Notes: generated by a model from the letters alone, not told the origin. Numbered from the stretch's first letter, positions 1-8,344 are shown. The stretch is DNA of 64,000 bases from Catellatospora sp. TT07R-123 (GCF_018327705.1 NZ_BNEM01000002.1:248001-312000); one strand, 5' to 3'. Program-made: numbers and translations.

Positions 1-505
1 CGGCGCCGAGGCCCAGCGCCTGCGCCGCGCTGACGGAGCTGTTGGCCGCGGTGCGGCCCTGCGACCGGGCCGTGGTCGGGTCAGCGGACATCTTCGGGGC
101 GCGGGTGCCGCACGGCGCCTGGTAGCCCAGTTCGATCGGCATCAGGTGCCAGCCGTTGGCGACCTGGTTGGCGACCCAGGTGGCGGTGAGGTTCGGCTGG
201 GAGCACGAGCGGCTGGCCCCGCTGATGTAGATGCCGACCGCCCGGTACGGCGAGCTGGTGCGCCAGGCGTTCATGTTCGACTGCGACGGGGCGGCGCAGG
301 TCTCGAAGCCCTTGCCGGTGTAGGTCCCCGGCTGCGGGGCGGTGACGGCCAGCGGCGCGGCAGCGGCCACGGTGACCTGGTTTCCGTTGCTGGTGACGGC
401 GTTGCGGCCGCCGAGCTGCTGTGCCGGTGCGGCCGTCGCGGCGGCGGCCACGACCAGCACCGCCGCCGTGACCACACCTCCGATGCGTGCCAAAGCCCTT
501 CCCAT
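1..505 (-). CDS. Secreted DUF1906 (glycoside-hydrolase-like) protein, 5' part only
   Basis: This minus-strand frame stays open from an ATG at 505 to the left edge of the window (168 codons), so the 3' end lies outside. A good Shine-Dalgarno (AGGGAGG) sits about 8 nt before the ATG. Residues 1-30 form a signal peptide (Ala/Val-rich core, Ala-rich cleavage region). From about residue 65 the sequence reads GKGFETCAAPS, then AVGIYISG and later HLMPIELGYQAPC. This matches the start of the DUF1906/Rv2525c-like domain, a TIM-barrel related to glycoside hydrolases and found in exported actinobacterial proteins. Substrate unknown. Other frames in this stretch are also open but lack a signal peptide and a Shine-Dalgarno. 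Confidence 0.75.
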   Translation of the reverse strand, partial: MGRALARIGGVVTAAVLVVAAAATAAPAQQLGGRNAVTSNGNQVTVAAAAPLAVTAPQPGTYTGKGFETCAAPSQSNMNAWRTSSPYRAVGIYISGASRSCSQPNLTATWVANQVANGWHLMPIELGYQAPCGTRAPKMSADPTTARSQGRTAANSSVSAAQALGLGA

Positions 506-621
506 CCGCGCGCCTCCCTGAAGATTTCCTACAACTGATCGCTGTTGCTAGAAGGCTTTTACCACACATCGAATGCCATCGGTAGATGCACGTGGCAGCA
601 CGCCTCAGGCCCAGCAGGCAA

Positions 622-647
622 CGACCATCGTCATTGGACGATGGTCG
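622..647. terminator. Inverted repeat, 11-bp arms, 4-nt loop
   Basis: CGACCATCGTC, then ATTG, then GACGATGGTCG: a perfect hairpin about 150 bp beyond the stop of the leftward phosphatase gene and upstream of the DUF1906 gene. No T-tract follows on either strand. It could end the phosphatase transcript or be an operator in the DUF1906 promoter region. The rest of 506-796 holds no gene I can support. Confidence 0.4.
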
Positions 648-796
648 GCATGGATGAACTGTGCGGCAGGCCGATCCCGGCGATCGAGGCCCCGCGAATT
701 GTGTCCAGACCGTGATCCGGTCGGGCCGGTCCGGCAGATCCGGAGAACGGGCTCAGCCCGGATCGGGGTCGGCGGGTCGGCGCGGTCGCGCCGCCG

Positions 797-2410
797 TCAC
801 CGGGCGATACGGACGACGGTCAGGGCCACGTCGTCTTCGAGCCGGTCGCCGAACCGGTCCAGGATCTCGTCGCAGAGGTCCTCGGCGGACAGGTCCTGGC
901 GATCGGTGACCGCTTCCAGCAGGTGCTCCGGCGAGTGGGTGCGGTCGGGTAGGCGGCGCTCCACCAGACCGTCGGTGAACAGCACGAGCGCCGCGCCCGG
1001 CGGCAGCTCGACCGTGTGGTCGTGCCGGGCCACGGTGCTCACGAAGCCCACCAGCGGCTCCGGCCGCGCCGCCAGCGCGTGGGCCTGCCCGGAGGGCAGC
1101 AGCAGCACCGGGGGCGGGTGCCCGGCGTTGGCCCAGCGCAGCACCCGGACCCCGTCCCGCACCGGCTCCAGCTGGGCCAGCAGCACGGTGGCCATGGTGC
1201 GGGGGCCGAGCACGGCCATCGCCCGGTCCAGCGCGGACAGGATCGCCGACGGCGGCGACTGGACCGTGAAGGCGATACCCCGCAGCAGGTTGCGGATCTG
1301 CGCCATCTCGGCGGCCGCCCGCCGGTCGTGCCCGCTGACGTCGCCGATCGCCACGGTCAGCTGCCCGTCGGGCAGGGCGAACGAGTCGTACCAGTCACCG
1401 CCGACGTGCGCCCGCTCGGCCGCGGGCCGGTAGCGGACGGCGATCTCCACCCGGTCGTCCACGGCCGGCTCGGTCAGCAGGCTCAGCTGGAGCGTCTCGG
1501 ACATCTTGCGCTCCAGCTCCGCGACCCGCCGCTCGGCCTGGTGCCCGGCGATGCGGGCGACGGCCTCGGCGGTGGTGGACCCCACCAGCCGCAGAAAGGT
1601 GCGGTAGCCGTCGTCCACCGCCAGCGCGTCGCTCAGGCACGCCGAAAGCACGAACTCCACCGGCGGGTCACCGACGGCGGGCAGCGGCACCCGCACCAGC
1701 GGCCCGTCGGCAGTACGCAGGACGGTCAGGTCGTCACGCTTGACGTCGTGGCCGTCGTGGCCGTCGTGGCCGTCGTGGCCGTCGTGGCCGTCGTGGCCGT
1801 CGGGCAGCCGGTGGACGCGCACGTCCGACACGTCCGCCGCCGCGGGTTCCAGCGCCGCCGCGACCCGCTCCGACAGCAGCTCCACGTCGTCGAGTTCGGC
1901 CAGCGTCTGTGCCAGTCGGCCCAGAGCCTCCAGCCTGCGCCTGGTCACGACCCGGCCCGTCGCCTCCTCGGTGATGTCGATGACGCCCTCGATCACGCCG
2001 CCCGCCCCACGCACCGCCGAGTACGCGAAGGTGAAGTGGCACTCCTCCAGGAAGCCGTGCCGGTGCAGGTCCAGCCGCACATCCTGCATCAGCACCGGGC
2101 CGCCGCCCTCGCGTACGGAGTCCAGCAGCGGGCCGATCACATCCCAGGCCTCCGGGAACACGTGCTCGGCGGGGCGGCCCAGCGCCGCCGGGTGCTTGCC
2201 CGCGATCAGCTCGACGTACGCCTCGTTGTAGAGCAGCACGTACTGCGGCCCCCAGAGCAGGGTCACCGGGAAGCGGCTGTTGAGGGTGATGCTGAGCGCC
2301 GTACGCAGCGTCGGGCCCCACTGCTCCGGTGGTCCGAGCGGGGTCGCCGCCCAGTCGACCCGCTCATAGCTGTGGAGCAGACGGCCGGCGTCACGGAACA
2401 CGGCGACCAC
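797..2410 (-). CDS. PAS-domain SpoIIE-type (PP2C) serine phosphatase
   Basis: A 537-residue protein. Residues about 10-150 are a PAS domain of the type starting with ATPLGPPEQW, which senses an unknown signal. A middle region (about 160-310) carries six tandem Gly-His-Asp triplets near residues 205-222. The C-terminal half (about 315-537) is a SpoIIE/PP2C phosphatase with the metal-binding motifs GGDWYD, IGDVSGHD, FTDGLVERR and the terminal EDDVALTVV. This family dephosphorylates anti-anti-sigma (STAS) proteins in partner-switching sigma control. No partner is adjacent, although a MEDS-STAS protein lies at 18.9 kb. The His-rich insert could bind metal, which is inference. Confidence 0.9.
   Translation of the reverse strand: MVAVFRDAGRLLHSYERVDWAATPLGPPEQWGPTLRTALSITLNSRFPVTLLWGPQYVLLYNEAYVELIAGKHPAALGRPAEHVFPEAWDVIGPLLDSVREGGGPVLMQDVRLDLHRHGFLEECHFTFAYSAVRGAGGVIEGVIDITEEATGRVVTRRRLEALGRLAQTLAELDDVELLSERVAAALEPAAADVSDVRVHRLPDGHDGHDGHDGHDGHDGHDVKRDDLTVLRTADGPLVRVPLPAVGDPPVEFVLSACLSDALAVDDGYRTFLRLVGSTTAEAVARIAGHQAERRVAELERKMSETLQLSLLTEPAVDDRVEIAVRYRPAAERAHVGGDWYDSFALPDGQLTVAIGDVSGHDRRAAAEMAQIRNLLRGIAFTVQSPPSAILSALDRAMAVLGPRTMATVLLAQLEPVRDGVRVLRWANAGHPPPVLLLPSGQAHALAARPEPLVGFVSTVARHDHTVELPPGAALVLFTDGLVERRLPDRTHSPEHLLEAVTDRQDLSAEDLCDEILDRFGDRLEDDVALTVVRIAR
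1745..1798. repeat. Six tandem 9-bp repeats encoding (Gly-His-Asp)6
   Basis: The plus strand reads GTCGTGGCC six times in succession with no mismatch, followed by a partial copy. The unit is 9 bp, so copy-number change keeps the phosphatase frame and adds or removes one GHD triplet. It lies inside the PAS/SpoIIE phosphatase gene. Confidence 0.95.
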
Positions 2411-2472
2411 CAGGCACGACCCTCACGAATCGATCTTAGGAGACCATCCGGGACGCCGCCCGCATTCGGCGG

Positions 2473-3069
2473 CTAGGAGTCGGTATCGGGGCGCAGGCTG
2501 TCCAGCAGCGGGGCGAACCGCTGAGACGCGTCGAACAGGGCCTCGGGGCCGAGCCGGTTGGCGTGCAGGTGCGACAGCAGTTCCATGCCCAGGTACATGG
2601 CGACCGCGGCCGTGGCGAGCTCTCGCACCGGAATCACCTCGGCCAGCGGCGTCCCCGCCAGCAGGCCCTCGATGGTGTCGGCGGCGAAGTCCTGCCAGAC
2701 CGCGGTCTGGACGCGCACCTGCTCGGCCAGCCGCGGGTTGCTGTTGGCGGCCGCGACCAGCTCCTGCACCGCCGCGATGTGCCCCTCGGCGCCGTCCTCG
2801 GCGTACAGCCGCCGCAGGCGTTCCAGCACGTCGGCGAAGGAGGCCGCCCCGGCCAGCTCGGCCCGGTAGCGGGCCAGCCGGGCGTCGCTGGTGAACTGGG
2901 CGGTCGCCACGAGCAGGTCGTCGAGGTCGGCGAAGTGGTAGTAGATGACGCCGGGCGCGAACCCGCCGGTGCGGGCGATCGCGCGGGCGGTGGTGCGCCC
3001 GTATCCCTCGGCGGCCAGGGTGGTGACGGCCGCCCGCAGGACACGGGCGCGGGTGTCGGCGCGGGGCAC
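2473..3069 (-). CDS. TetR-family regulator, last gene of the carotenoid-type operon
   Basis: 198 residues with an N-terminal TetR helix-turn-helix (TTARAIARTGGFAPGVIYYHF, about residues 23-45) and a helical ligand/dimer domain. The GTG start lies 1 nt after the desaturase stop, so it is translationally linked to the two enzymes upstream. Two TetR-like dyads overlap the operon's promoter at 5408-5434. The simplest reading is that this protein represses its own operon, released by a lipid- or carotenoid-like ligand; that is inference. Confidence 0.85.
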   Translation of the reverse strand: MPRADTRARVLRAAVTTLAAEGYGRTTARAIARTGGFAPGVIYYHFADLDDLLVATAQFTSDARLARYRAELAGAASFADVLERLRRLYAEDGAEGHIAAVQELVAAANSNPRLAEQVRVQTAVWQDFAADTIEGLLAGTPLAEVIPVRELATAAVAMYLGMELLSHLHANRLGPEALFDASQRFAPLLDSLRPDTDS

Positions 3070-3070
3070 C

Positions 3071-3877
3071 TCAGATCACCCGGACCGGCCTGACCCCGGC
3101 GCGCGCGAGGTGCGGATCGAGGCGGCGGGCCAGTTCGGGCAGGCGGTGGCTGGGGATCTGCGGGTACAGGTGGTGCTCCAGGTGGTAGGTCAGTTCCAGG
3201 AAGACGGCGGGGATGATCCTGCCGCGCAGCGTACGCGTCTGGGTCAGCGGGTCGTCGCCGTACCGGTGGTGCGGCAGGTAGACGGTCAGCAGCGGATACA
3301 CCCAGCTGCCGACGACCGCCATCACCGCGTAGACGAGCAGGCCCGGGGTGTACGGCCACAGCAGCACCCCGCCGGCCAGCACCGCGACCGGCATCACCGC
3401 CTCGACCAGCAGCCACGCGCGGCGGCGCGCGTCCCCCGCGGCGCGGCGGAACGCCCACCACCACAGCCGCCCGAGGAACACCGGCCCGTACGCGATCGCG
3501 CCGAGCAGGGTCAGCCTGGCCGGGTAGCCCTCGGGGTCGTCGTCGGACGGGAACAGGCGGTGGTGCTGCAGGTGGGTGTCGCGGTAGGCGTGGCCGCTCT
3601 CCAGCAGCACCACGCCCATCGCGAACAGCGCCCACTCGGTCTGGCGCGCGGTCAGCCCGAGGCTGCGGTGCACCACGTCGTGGGTGACGGTCACGACCGC
3701 GACGAACACCCCGAACACCAGCAGCGGGGTCAGCCACCACCAGCCGCGCCAGGCCGCGAGCACGAACAGCCCGACTCCGGCGTACGGCCGCAGCAGCGCC
3801 AGCCAGCGCCGCCGCCCCGTCACGGGCAGCAGGTCGGCGCCGACCTCGGCCAGGCTCGGCAGCCCCGGGGCGCTCAC
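3071..3877 (-). CDS. Membrane fatty-acid desaturase / CrtR-like hydroxylase
   Basis: 268 residues starting at a GTG that overlaps the upstream stop (GTGA). Several hydrophobic segments alternate with the three histidine clusters of the membrane di-iron family: HDVVH near residue 75, HLQHH near 110 and HLEHH near 235. The family includes acyl desaturases and beta-carotene hydroxylases/ketolases. Its partner in the operon is a carotenoid-desaturase-type flavoprotein, so a carotenoid or polyene substrate is plausible, but a fatty acyl substrate cannot be excluded. Confidence 0.8.
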   Translation of the reverse strand: MSAPGLPSLAEVGADLLPVTGRRRWLALLRPYAGVGLFVLAAWRGWWWLTPLLVFGVFVAVVTVTHDVVHRSLGLTARQTEWALFAMGVVLLESGHAYRDTHLQHHRLFPSDDDPEGYPARLTLLGAIAYGPVFLGRLWWWAFRRAAGDARRRAWLLVEAVMPVAVLAGGVLLWPYTPGLLVYAVMAVVGSWVYPLLTVYLPHHRYGDDPLTQTRTLRGRIIPAVFLELTYHLEHHLYPQIPSHRLPELARRLDPHLARAGVRPVRVI

Positions 3878-5427
3878 CGGGCCACCGCCGCGGTGTCGCG
3901 CCGCACGCCGTCGGCGACGATCCGGCTGCCCAGCACGCAGGCGACGGTCCCCAGACCGGGCCAGGTGCTGTCGCCGACGAGCCAGAACCCGGGCAGGGCG
4001 CTGCGGTGGCCCAGGGCGTGCTGGTTGGTGTTGGCCGGCGTCTGCCGTACGCCCCCGACCGCCCCTCCTGGCCGCCCGGTGAACCGCTGGTAGCTGCGCG
4101 GCGTGCCCACCTGGCACACCACGGCCCGCTCCCCCAGCCTCGGGTAGGCGCGCCGGGCATACCCGATCAGCCGCCGCCCGATCTCCTCCTTGCGCACCGC
4201 GTAGTCGGCTTCGGACAGCCCGGCCCAGTCGCCCAGCTCGGTGTGCGTGGAGATCATCACGGCGCGGTGGCCGGGTGGGGCGCTGTCGAGGTCGCCGGGG
4301 CCGGACACCGACACGAACATGTTGTTGCCCTCCCCCAGCGGCCGCGCGTAGTCGTGCAGCAGCTGGTGGTGGGTGAACTCGTGCTCGGCCACCTCGTCCT
4401 CGGGCACCCCGAGGAACACCACGACCGCCCCGCCCAGGTCGGGTTCGTCGCGCCGCAGGTACGGCCCGAGCCCGGCGGCCACCTCCGGCGGCGCGAGCGC
4501 GGCGGTCAGCTGGGCCGGGACGGCGCTGACGACGGTCGCGGCGGTGACGGTGCCGCGCGGGGTGTGCACCGCGAACGCGCCCGCCCGGCCGGTGACCTGC
4601 TCGACGCGGCAGCCGGTGCGCAGGTCGCCGCCGAGGCTGCGGTAGTGGGCGACCAGGCGGCGCCAGAAGCCGTGCATGCCGCCCCGGTGGCGGCTCAGGC
4701 CCGCGCCCCGGATCGTGACGCCGAGCGCCGCGTTGATCAGCGGCGCCCGGTCGACGGCGCTGTGCACCGTGTCCTCCACGAGCATGCCGAGCAGTGCGAC
4801 GAGGCTGTCCTGCCCGCGCAGGCCGTGGCGGCGCAGCTCGTCGCCCAGCGTCCGGTTCAGGTGCCGGGCCAGCGGCCAATGGCGCAGGCCGACGGCGCGC
4901 AGGTCGTGCAGGGCGTCGGCGGGGGTGCGTACGGGCAGGCGGATGCCGGCGCGGCTGGCCGACCAGAACACGTGCGCCAGGTGGTCGAGCCCGGCCCAGA
5001 AGCGGCGGTGGGCGCGGGTGTCGCCGAGGGCGCGCAGCCGCTCGGCGTGCCAGCGGGCCGGGTCGCGGTGCAGGGTGACGGTGCGGTCGGGCAGCCAGGC
5101 GACGTATCCGGGCAGGTCGTGGCCGTCCAGGCCGGTCAGGCCGGTGGCGTCGAGCAGTTCGGCGCCGACGCCGCCGGGGGCGAAGTCGACCAGGGTGGTG
5201 GCGCCGACGTCGAAGGAGAAGCCGCGGTGGCGGTAGTAGCCCGCGCAGCCGCCCGCGTGGCCGTGGGCTTCGAAGACCACGGTGGACAGTCCGTCGGCCT
5301 GCAGGCGCAGGGCGGTGGCCATGCCGGACATGCCGCCGCCGATGACTGCGACGTCGCAGCGCCGCGGCAGGGCGCGCGGCGGGCGGGTGCCCGCCGGGAC
5401 GAGGTTCTGAACATCTGTTCTGAACAT
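3874..5427 (-). CDS. FAD-dependent CrtI/CrtISO-family oxidoreductase
   Basis: 517 residues. The N-terminus has a dinucleotide fold (VAVIGGGMSGMATALRLQ, about residues 26-43) followed by AGGCAGY, and the C-terminus has FWLVGDSTWPGLGT, the FAD signature of phytoene desaturases, carotenoid isomerases and retinol saturases. Length is normal for the family. It is the first gene of a three-gene operon with a desaturase and a TetR regulator. The ATG coincides with the predicted transcription start (TTGACG, 17 bp, TAATTT), so the mRNA is probably leaderless. The reaction is not determinable; other carotenoid genes (crtE, crtB) are not in this window. Confidence 0.8.
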   Translation of the reverse strand: MFRTDVQNLVPAGTRPPRALPRRCDVAVIGGGMSGMATALRLQADGLSTVVFEAHGHAGGCAGYYRHRGFSFDVGATTLVDFAPGGVGAELLDATGLTGLDGHDLPGYVAWLPDRTVTLHRDPARWHAERLRALGDTRAHRRFWAGLDHLAHVFWSASRAGIRLPVRTPADALHDLRAVGLRHWPLARHLNRTLGDELRRHGLRGQDSLVALLGMLVEDTVHSAVDRAPLINAALGVTIRGAGLSRHRGGMHGFWRRLVAHYRSLGGDLRTGCRVEQVTGRAGAFAVHTPRGTVTAATVVSAVPAQLTAALAPPEVAAGLGPYLRRDEPDLGGAVVVFLGVPEDEVAEHEFTHHQLLHDYARPLGEGNNMFVSVSGPGDLDSAPPGHRAVMISTHTELGDWAGLSEADYAVRKEEIGRRLIGYARRAYPRLGERAVVCQVGTPRSYQRFTGRPGGAVGGVRQTPANTNQHALGHRSALPGFWLVGDSTWPGLGTVACVLGSRIVADGVRRDTAAVAR

Positions 5428-5434
5428 ACGTTCA
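5408..5434. promoter_or_regulatory. Tandem TetR-type operators over the start of the carotenoid-type operon
   Basis: TGAACATACGTTCA (5421-5434) is a perfect dyad with 5-bp arms and 4-bp spacer. It abuts TGAACATCTGTTCT (5408-5421), the same dyad with one mismatch. The first overlaps the ATG and predicted +1; the second lies inside codons 3-7. Position and the TetR gene at the operon's end suggest autorepression. Confidence 0.65.
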
Positions 5435-5462
5435 AATTAGAGTCGTTCCCGCCTCCCGTCAA
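5434..5462 (-). promoter_or_regulatory. SigA/HrdB-type promoter giving a leaderless transcript
   Basis: Minus strand: -35 TTGACG (5462-5457), exactly 17 bp, -10 TAATTT (5439-5434), then 6 nt to the ATG at 5427. The predicted +1 is the first base of the start codon, and no Shine-Dalgarno lies at usable distance. Confidence 0.7.
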
Positions 5463-5532
5463 CGGGCACAACGGCTTCCGGCCGCGGACACCGCGCCGCC
5501 CGGCAACCGGACCGGTCGGCTCGGGCGTTTCG

Positions 5533-6312
5533 ATGCGCATGAGAAACGTCTTGATCCCTGTCCGGCAGGCCCTGATCGCCAGCCTTCTGCTGGCCGGGGC
5601 ACTGACCGCAGCCGCCGGGTGCGGCGGCCCGGGATCGGCGCAGCCGACGGATCCGGCCGCGGCCGCGCGGCAGCAGGTCATCGACACCGCCGACGCGGAC
5701 TGCCTGGCCGACCGCGGGCCGCTCGTCGTCGTCACCGGCGCTGGGCAGAACATGACCGCCGCGATCGAGGCGGGCAGCGGCGACACCGGCGTGGTGCTGC
5801 TGCACCAGGTCGACGGCACGATGTGCCAGTGGTACCCGTACGCGCTGGTCCTGGCGCAGAAGGGTTACCGGACGCTGGCGCCGGACATCACCTCCCGCGA
5901 CGCCGTGGAGGTCGCCCAGGCCGCGATCGCCCACCTGCGAGCCGAAGGCGCCAAGCGGGTGTTCGTCCTCGGAGCATCGCGCGGCGGCACCATCGCCCTG
6001 GCCGCGGCAGCAGCCACCACGCCGCCCGTGGACGGCGTGATCGCCCTGTCCGCGCCGACCGTGTACGACGCCAACGCCACGACCGCCGTGAAGACGCTGG
6101 CCGTGCCCACCATCTTCGCCGCCGGGGACCTCGACGGCACCTTCCCCGACCACGCCAGGGAGCTGTACAGCCTGTCGGTCTCCACGCACAAGCGGCTGAT
6201 CATCCGCTCCAGCGCCGACCACGGCGTGTCCCTGCTCGGCGGCGACCTGGACGACATCGTCCTGGCCTTCCTGACCGACCCGGTGTCGGCCACCGCGGCC
6301 GGGCAGTCCTGA
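5533..6312 (+). CDS. Alpha/beta-hydrolase lipoprotein
   Basis: 259 residues from an ATG at 5533. The first ~26 residues are a lipoprotein signal ending in a lipobox-like TAAAGC, so the mature protein should be lipid-anchored outside the membrane. A dienelactone-hydrolase-like alpha/beta-hydrolase fold follows, with nucleophile motif GASRGG, the probable acid in AAGDLDGTFP and the histidine in SADHGVSL. The gene is divergent from the carotenoid-type operon and convergent with the CocE gene, with a 40-bp palindrome beyond its stop. Substrate unknown. Confidence 0.75.
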   Translation: MRMRNVLIPVRQALIASLLLAGALTAAAGCGGPGSAQPTDPAAAARQQVIDTADADCLADRGPLVVVTGAGQNMTAAIEAGSGDTGVVLLHQVDGTMCQWYPYALVLAQKGYRTLAPDITSRDAVEVAQAAIAHLRAEGAKRVFVLGASRGGTIALAAAAATTPPVDGVIALSAPTVYDANATTAVKTLAVPTIFAAGDLDGTFPDHARELYSLSVSTHKRLIIRSSADHGVSLLGGDLDDIVLAFLTDPVSATAAGQS

Positions 6313-6378
6313 GCCCGAGCCGCCGCCCGTCGGACCGAGCCGCGCCGCGTCCGGCCGGCCGGCCTCGCAGTGTCCGGC

Positions 6379-6418
6379 TCACACGTGTGGGGTTGTGGCC
6401 ACAACCCCACACGTGTGA
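6379..6418. terminator. 40-bp perfect palindrome between convergent genes
   Basis: The left half TCACACGTGTGGGGTTGTGG is followed immediately by its exact reverse complement, with no spacer. It lies 66 bp after the hydrolase stop and 48 bp before the CocE stop. It probably acts as a bidirectional terminator, but the lack of a loop and of a T-tract is unusual. Confidence 0.6.
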
Positions 6419-6466
6419 CGTCGCGGACGAGGTCGGCCCCCGCTGGGGCGCCGACGGCGGCTGCGG

Positions 6467-8206
6467 TCAGCGCGTCCGGACCGGCAGCTGGAGGTAGGAC
6501 GGGGTCGCTGCGCCGGTGTGGATGACGTGCCGGCCGCTGTTGGCGCCGACGTACTCCCGGATGCCGGGCATCATCGTGCCCAGCAGGTTGCGGGCGCTGA
6601 CGATGAACCGCAGCTGCTCCCCCGGGCTGAACCTCAGGCCGACGGGCAGCAGGTCGATCTCGATGTCGACGATCTGCCCTGCGGACAGCTTCTCGACGCG
6701 GTCGAAGGTGTGCGCCGGGACGTCATCGGTCGACAGGGCCGGGTCGAGGTGGCGCGCCGAGACGCGCAGCCGGCCGTCGGAGCCCTTGTAGCGCAGGATG
6801 GTCGCGCCGTGGTCGGTCAGGTCGTGGGCCATCGCGCTCTGGTTGGGCACCGTGAAGGCGGCCAGGGGTGTGCCGTACGCGTCGAGTTTCTGCACCAGGA
6901 CGAACAGGTCCATGTCGTCGGCGTCGCGCGCCTCCACCCACAGGTGCGCCTTGGGGTAGCCGACCAGCACGGTCTCGACGTCGAACCGGGTGATGAAGGA
7001 GACCGCGCCCGGGTTGGCGTCCGCCGTGTACGCCGCCTCGGCCTGCTCGGACGGGGCCGTGACGCTCAGCGAGCGGGATCGGGCGTCGAGGTAGAACCGC
7101 TGCGAGACGGTGCCTTCGGGCGGAAACGTGTCGGCGGGCACGCCGACCTCGTCGCCGCCGCGCAGGTCGAGCACGGAGTAGCGGACGTGCGGCGTCTGCT
7201 CCCAGCCGTTGTCGACGCCCTTGAGGTAGTGGTCGAAGAAGCGGCGCAGGTCCTCGACGTTCGCCGCGTCGTAGTAGTCGGGCCACTCCTGGCTGTTGTG
7301 GATGCGCAGCCACTTGTCCGGCGAGGCCATGCGCCGCCAGGCGCGGAACGTGCCGGCGGTGTGCAGCGTGTTGGAGTAGCTGGCTACCACGTAGGCGGGC
7401 ACGGCGATCCGGTCGAACTCCGGGATCTTGTCGGCCCACAGCTCGTTCATCAGCGGGTAGCGCTCGGCCTCGGCCAGGACGTCCTCCTTGCGGCTGCGGC
7501 CGAAGAAGCTCCCGTGCTGCAACTGCGCGGCGAACCCGGTGTCGGGCATCCCGCCCCGCAGCACCAGGTCCCGGTAGACGTCGCTGACGCCCTCCCACGG
7601 GTTGATCGCCGCCAGGTGCGGCGGCTGCTCGGCGGCGGTGAACCACTGCGCGACCGCGAGGTAGGAGGTGCCGCTCATGCCGACCTTGCCGGTGCACCAC
7701 GGCTGGACGGCCAGCCATTCGACGAGGTCGTAGCAGTCCCGGCCCTCCTGGCGGTCCCACAGCACGCTGTCGCCGTCGGAGTCGACGACTCCGCGCACGT
7801 CCGGGTTGCAGACCGCGTAGCCCTGGGCGCACCAGTACGCCGGGTCGGGTGCCTCGAACTTCGCCAGTCCGGAGACGGTCTGGTTGCTCAGCCCGACGAG
7901 ACCGAAGACGCCCATCACACTGGCCGAGGTGCCCTGGCCCTTGCCGTACGGGCTCCACGCCACGATCACCGGCACCTGCTCGTCCCCGGCGGGCCGGAAG
8001 ACGTCGACGTGGATCGTCACGCCGTCGCGCAGGGTGACCGCGACGTCCTTATCCAGCACGACGTCGACCGGCAGGTCCCGGAACTGGGGGGCGATCCGGA
8101 AACCGGCCTCCAGCGTCTGGGTGCCCGGTGCGAAGCCGGTCAGCACCCCGGTGCGGGCGGCGGGCAGCGGCCCGGAAGCGGTGTACATCGTCAAGTCACT
8201 GCTCAT
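6467..8206 (-). CDS. CocE/NonD-family serine hydrolase
   Basis: 579 residues resembling the X-Pro dipeptidyl-peptidase S15/CocE superfamily. An alpha/beta-hydrolase domain (about 40-330) carries the nucleophile motif GMSGTSY, preceded by the family's DVRG motif in NPDVRGVVDSDG. A C-terminal jelly-roll domain (about 350-575) ends in the typical GEQLRFIVSARN stretch. Members cleave esters, acyl amides or X-Pro peptides. There is no signal peptide. It is divergent from a TetR gene, with two 22-bp direct repeats between them that probably serve as that regulator's operators. Confidence 0.8.
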   Translation of the reverse strand: MSSDLTMYTASGPLPAARTGVLTGFAPGTQTLEAGFRIAPQFRDLPVDVVLDKDVAVTLRDGVTIHVDVFRPAGDEQVPVIVAWSPYGKGQGTSASVMGVFGLVGLSNQTVSGLAKFEAPDPAYWCAQGYAVCNPDVRGVVDSDGDSVLWDRQEGRDCYDLVEWLAVQPWCTGKVGMSGTSYLAVAQWFTAAEQPPHLAAINPWEGVSDVYRDLVLRGGMPDTGFAAQLQHGSFFGRSRKEDVLAEAERYPLMNELWADKIPEFDRIAVPAYVVASYSNTLHTAGTFRAWRRMASPDKWLRIHNSQEWPDYYDAANVEDLRRFFDHYLKGVDNGWEQTPHVRYSVLDLRGGDEVGVPADTFPPEGTVSQRFYLDARSRSLSVTAPSEQAEAAYTADANPGAVSFITRFDVETVLVGYPKAHLWVEARDADDMDLFVLVQKLDAYGTPLAAFTVPNQSAMAHDLTDHGATILRYKGSDGRLRVSARHLDPALSTDDVPAHTFDRVEKLSAGQIVDIEIDLLPVGLRFSPGEQLRFIVSARNLLGTMMPGIREYVGANSGRHVIHTGAATPSYLQLPVRTR

Positions 8207-8275
8207 CGCGGACTCCTTCAGCGGGTGGCCCCAGCGGGCTCGGACGTGGTCACGACCCTAGGTCTGGACCCGTCA

Positions 8276-8320
8276 AATATAAACACCTGTTGAGAAAAAA
8301 TATAAACGCTTGTTGAGAAA
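8276..8320. promoter_or_regulatory. Two 22-bp direct repeats (TetR operator pair)
   Basis: Copies at 8276-8297 and 8299-8320 share 20 of 22 bases and are spaced 23 bp apart, about two helical turns. Each begins AATATAAAC and ends TGTTGAGAAA. The first contains the small dyad AACACCTGTT. They form an AT-rich island between the divergent CocE and TetR genes; the second overlaps the TetR -35 box. Confidence 0.7.
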
Positions 8321-8338
8321 TGGGTGCTGGGTTACATT
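8310..8338 (+). promoter_or_regulatory. Leaderless promoter of the TetR gene
   Basis: -35 TTGTTG (8310-8315), 17-bp spacer, -10 TACATT (8333-8338), then 6 nt to the GTG at 8345. The operator repeat at 8299-8320 covers the -35 element, consistent with autorepression. Confidence 0.55.
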
Positions 8339-8344
8339 CGGCCG

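Noticed and set aside
3071-5427. Complete carotenoid biosynthetic cluster
   Set aside because: Only a desaturase and a CrtI/CrtISO-like flavoprotein are present; crtE, crtB and crtY are not in the window.
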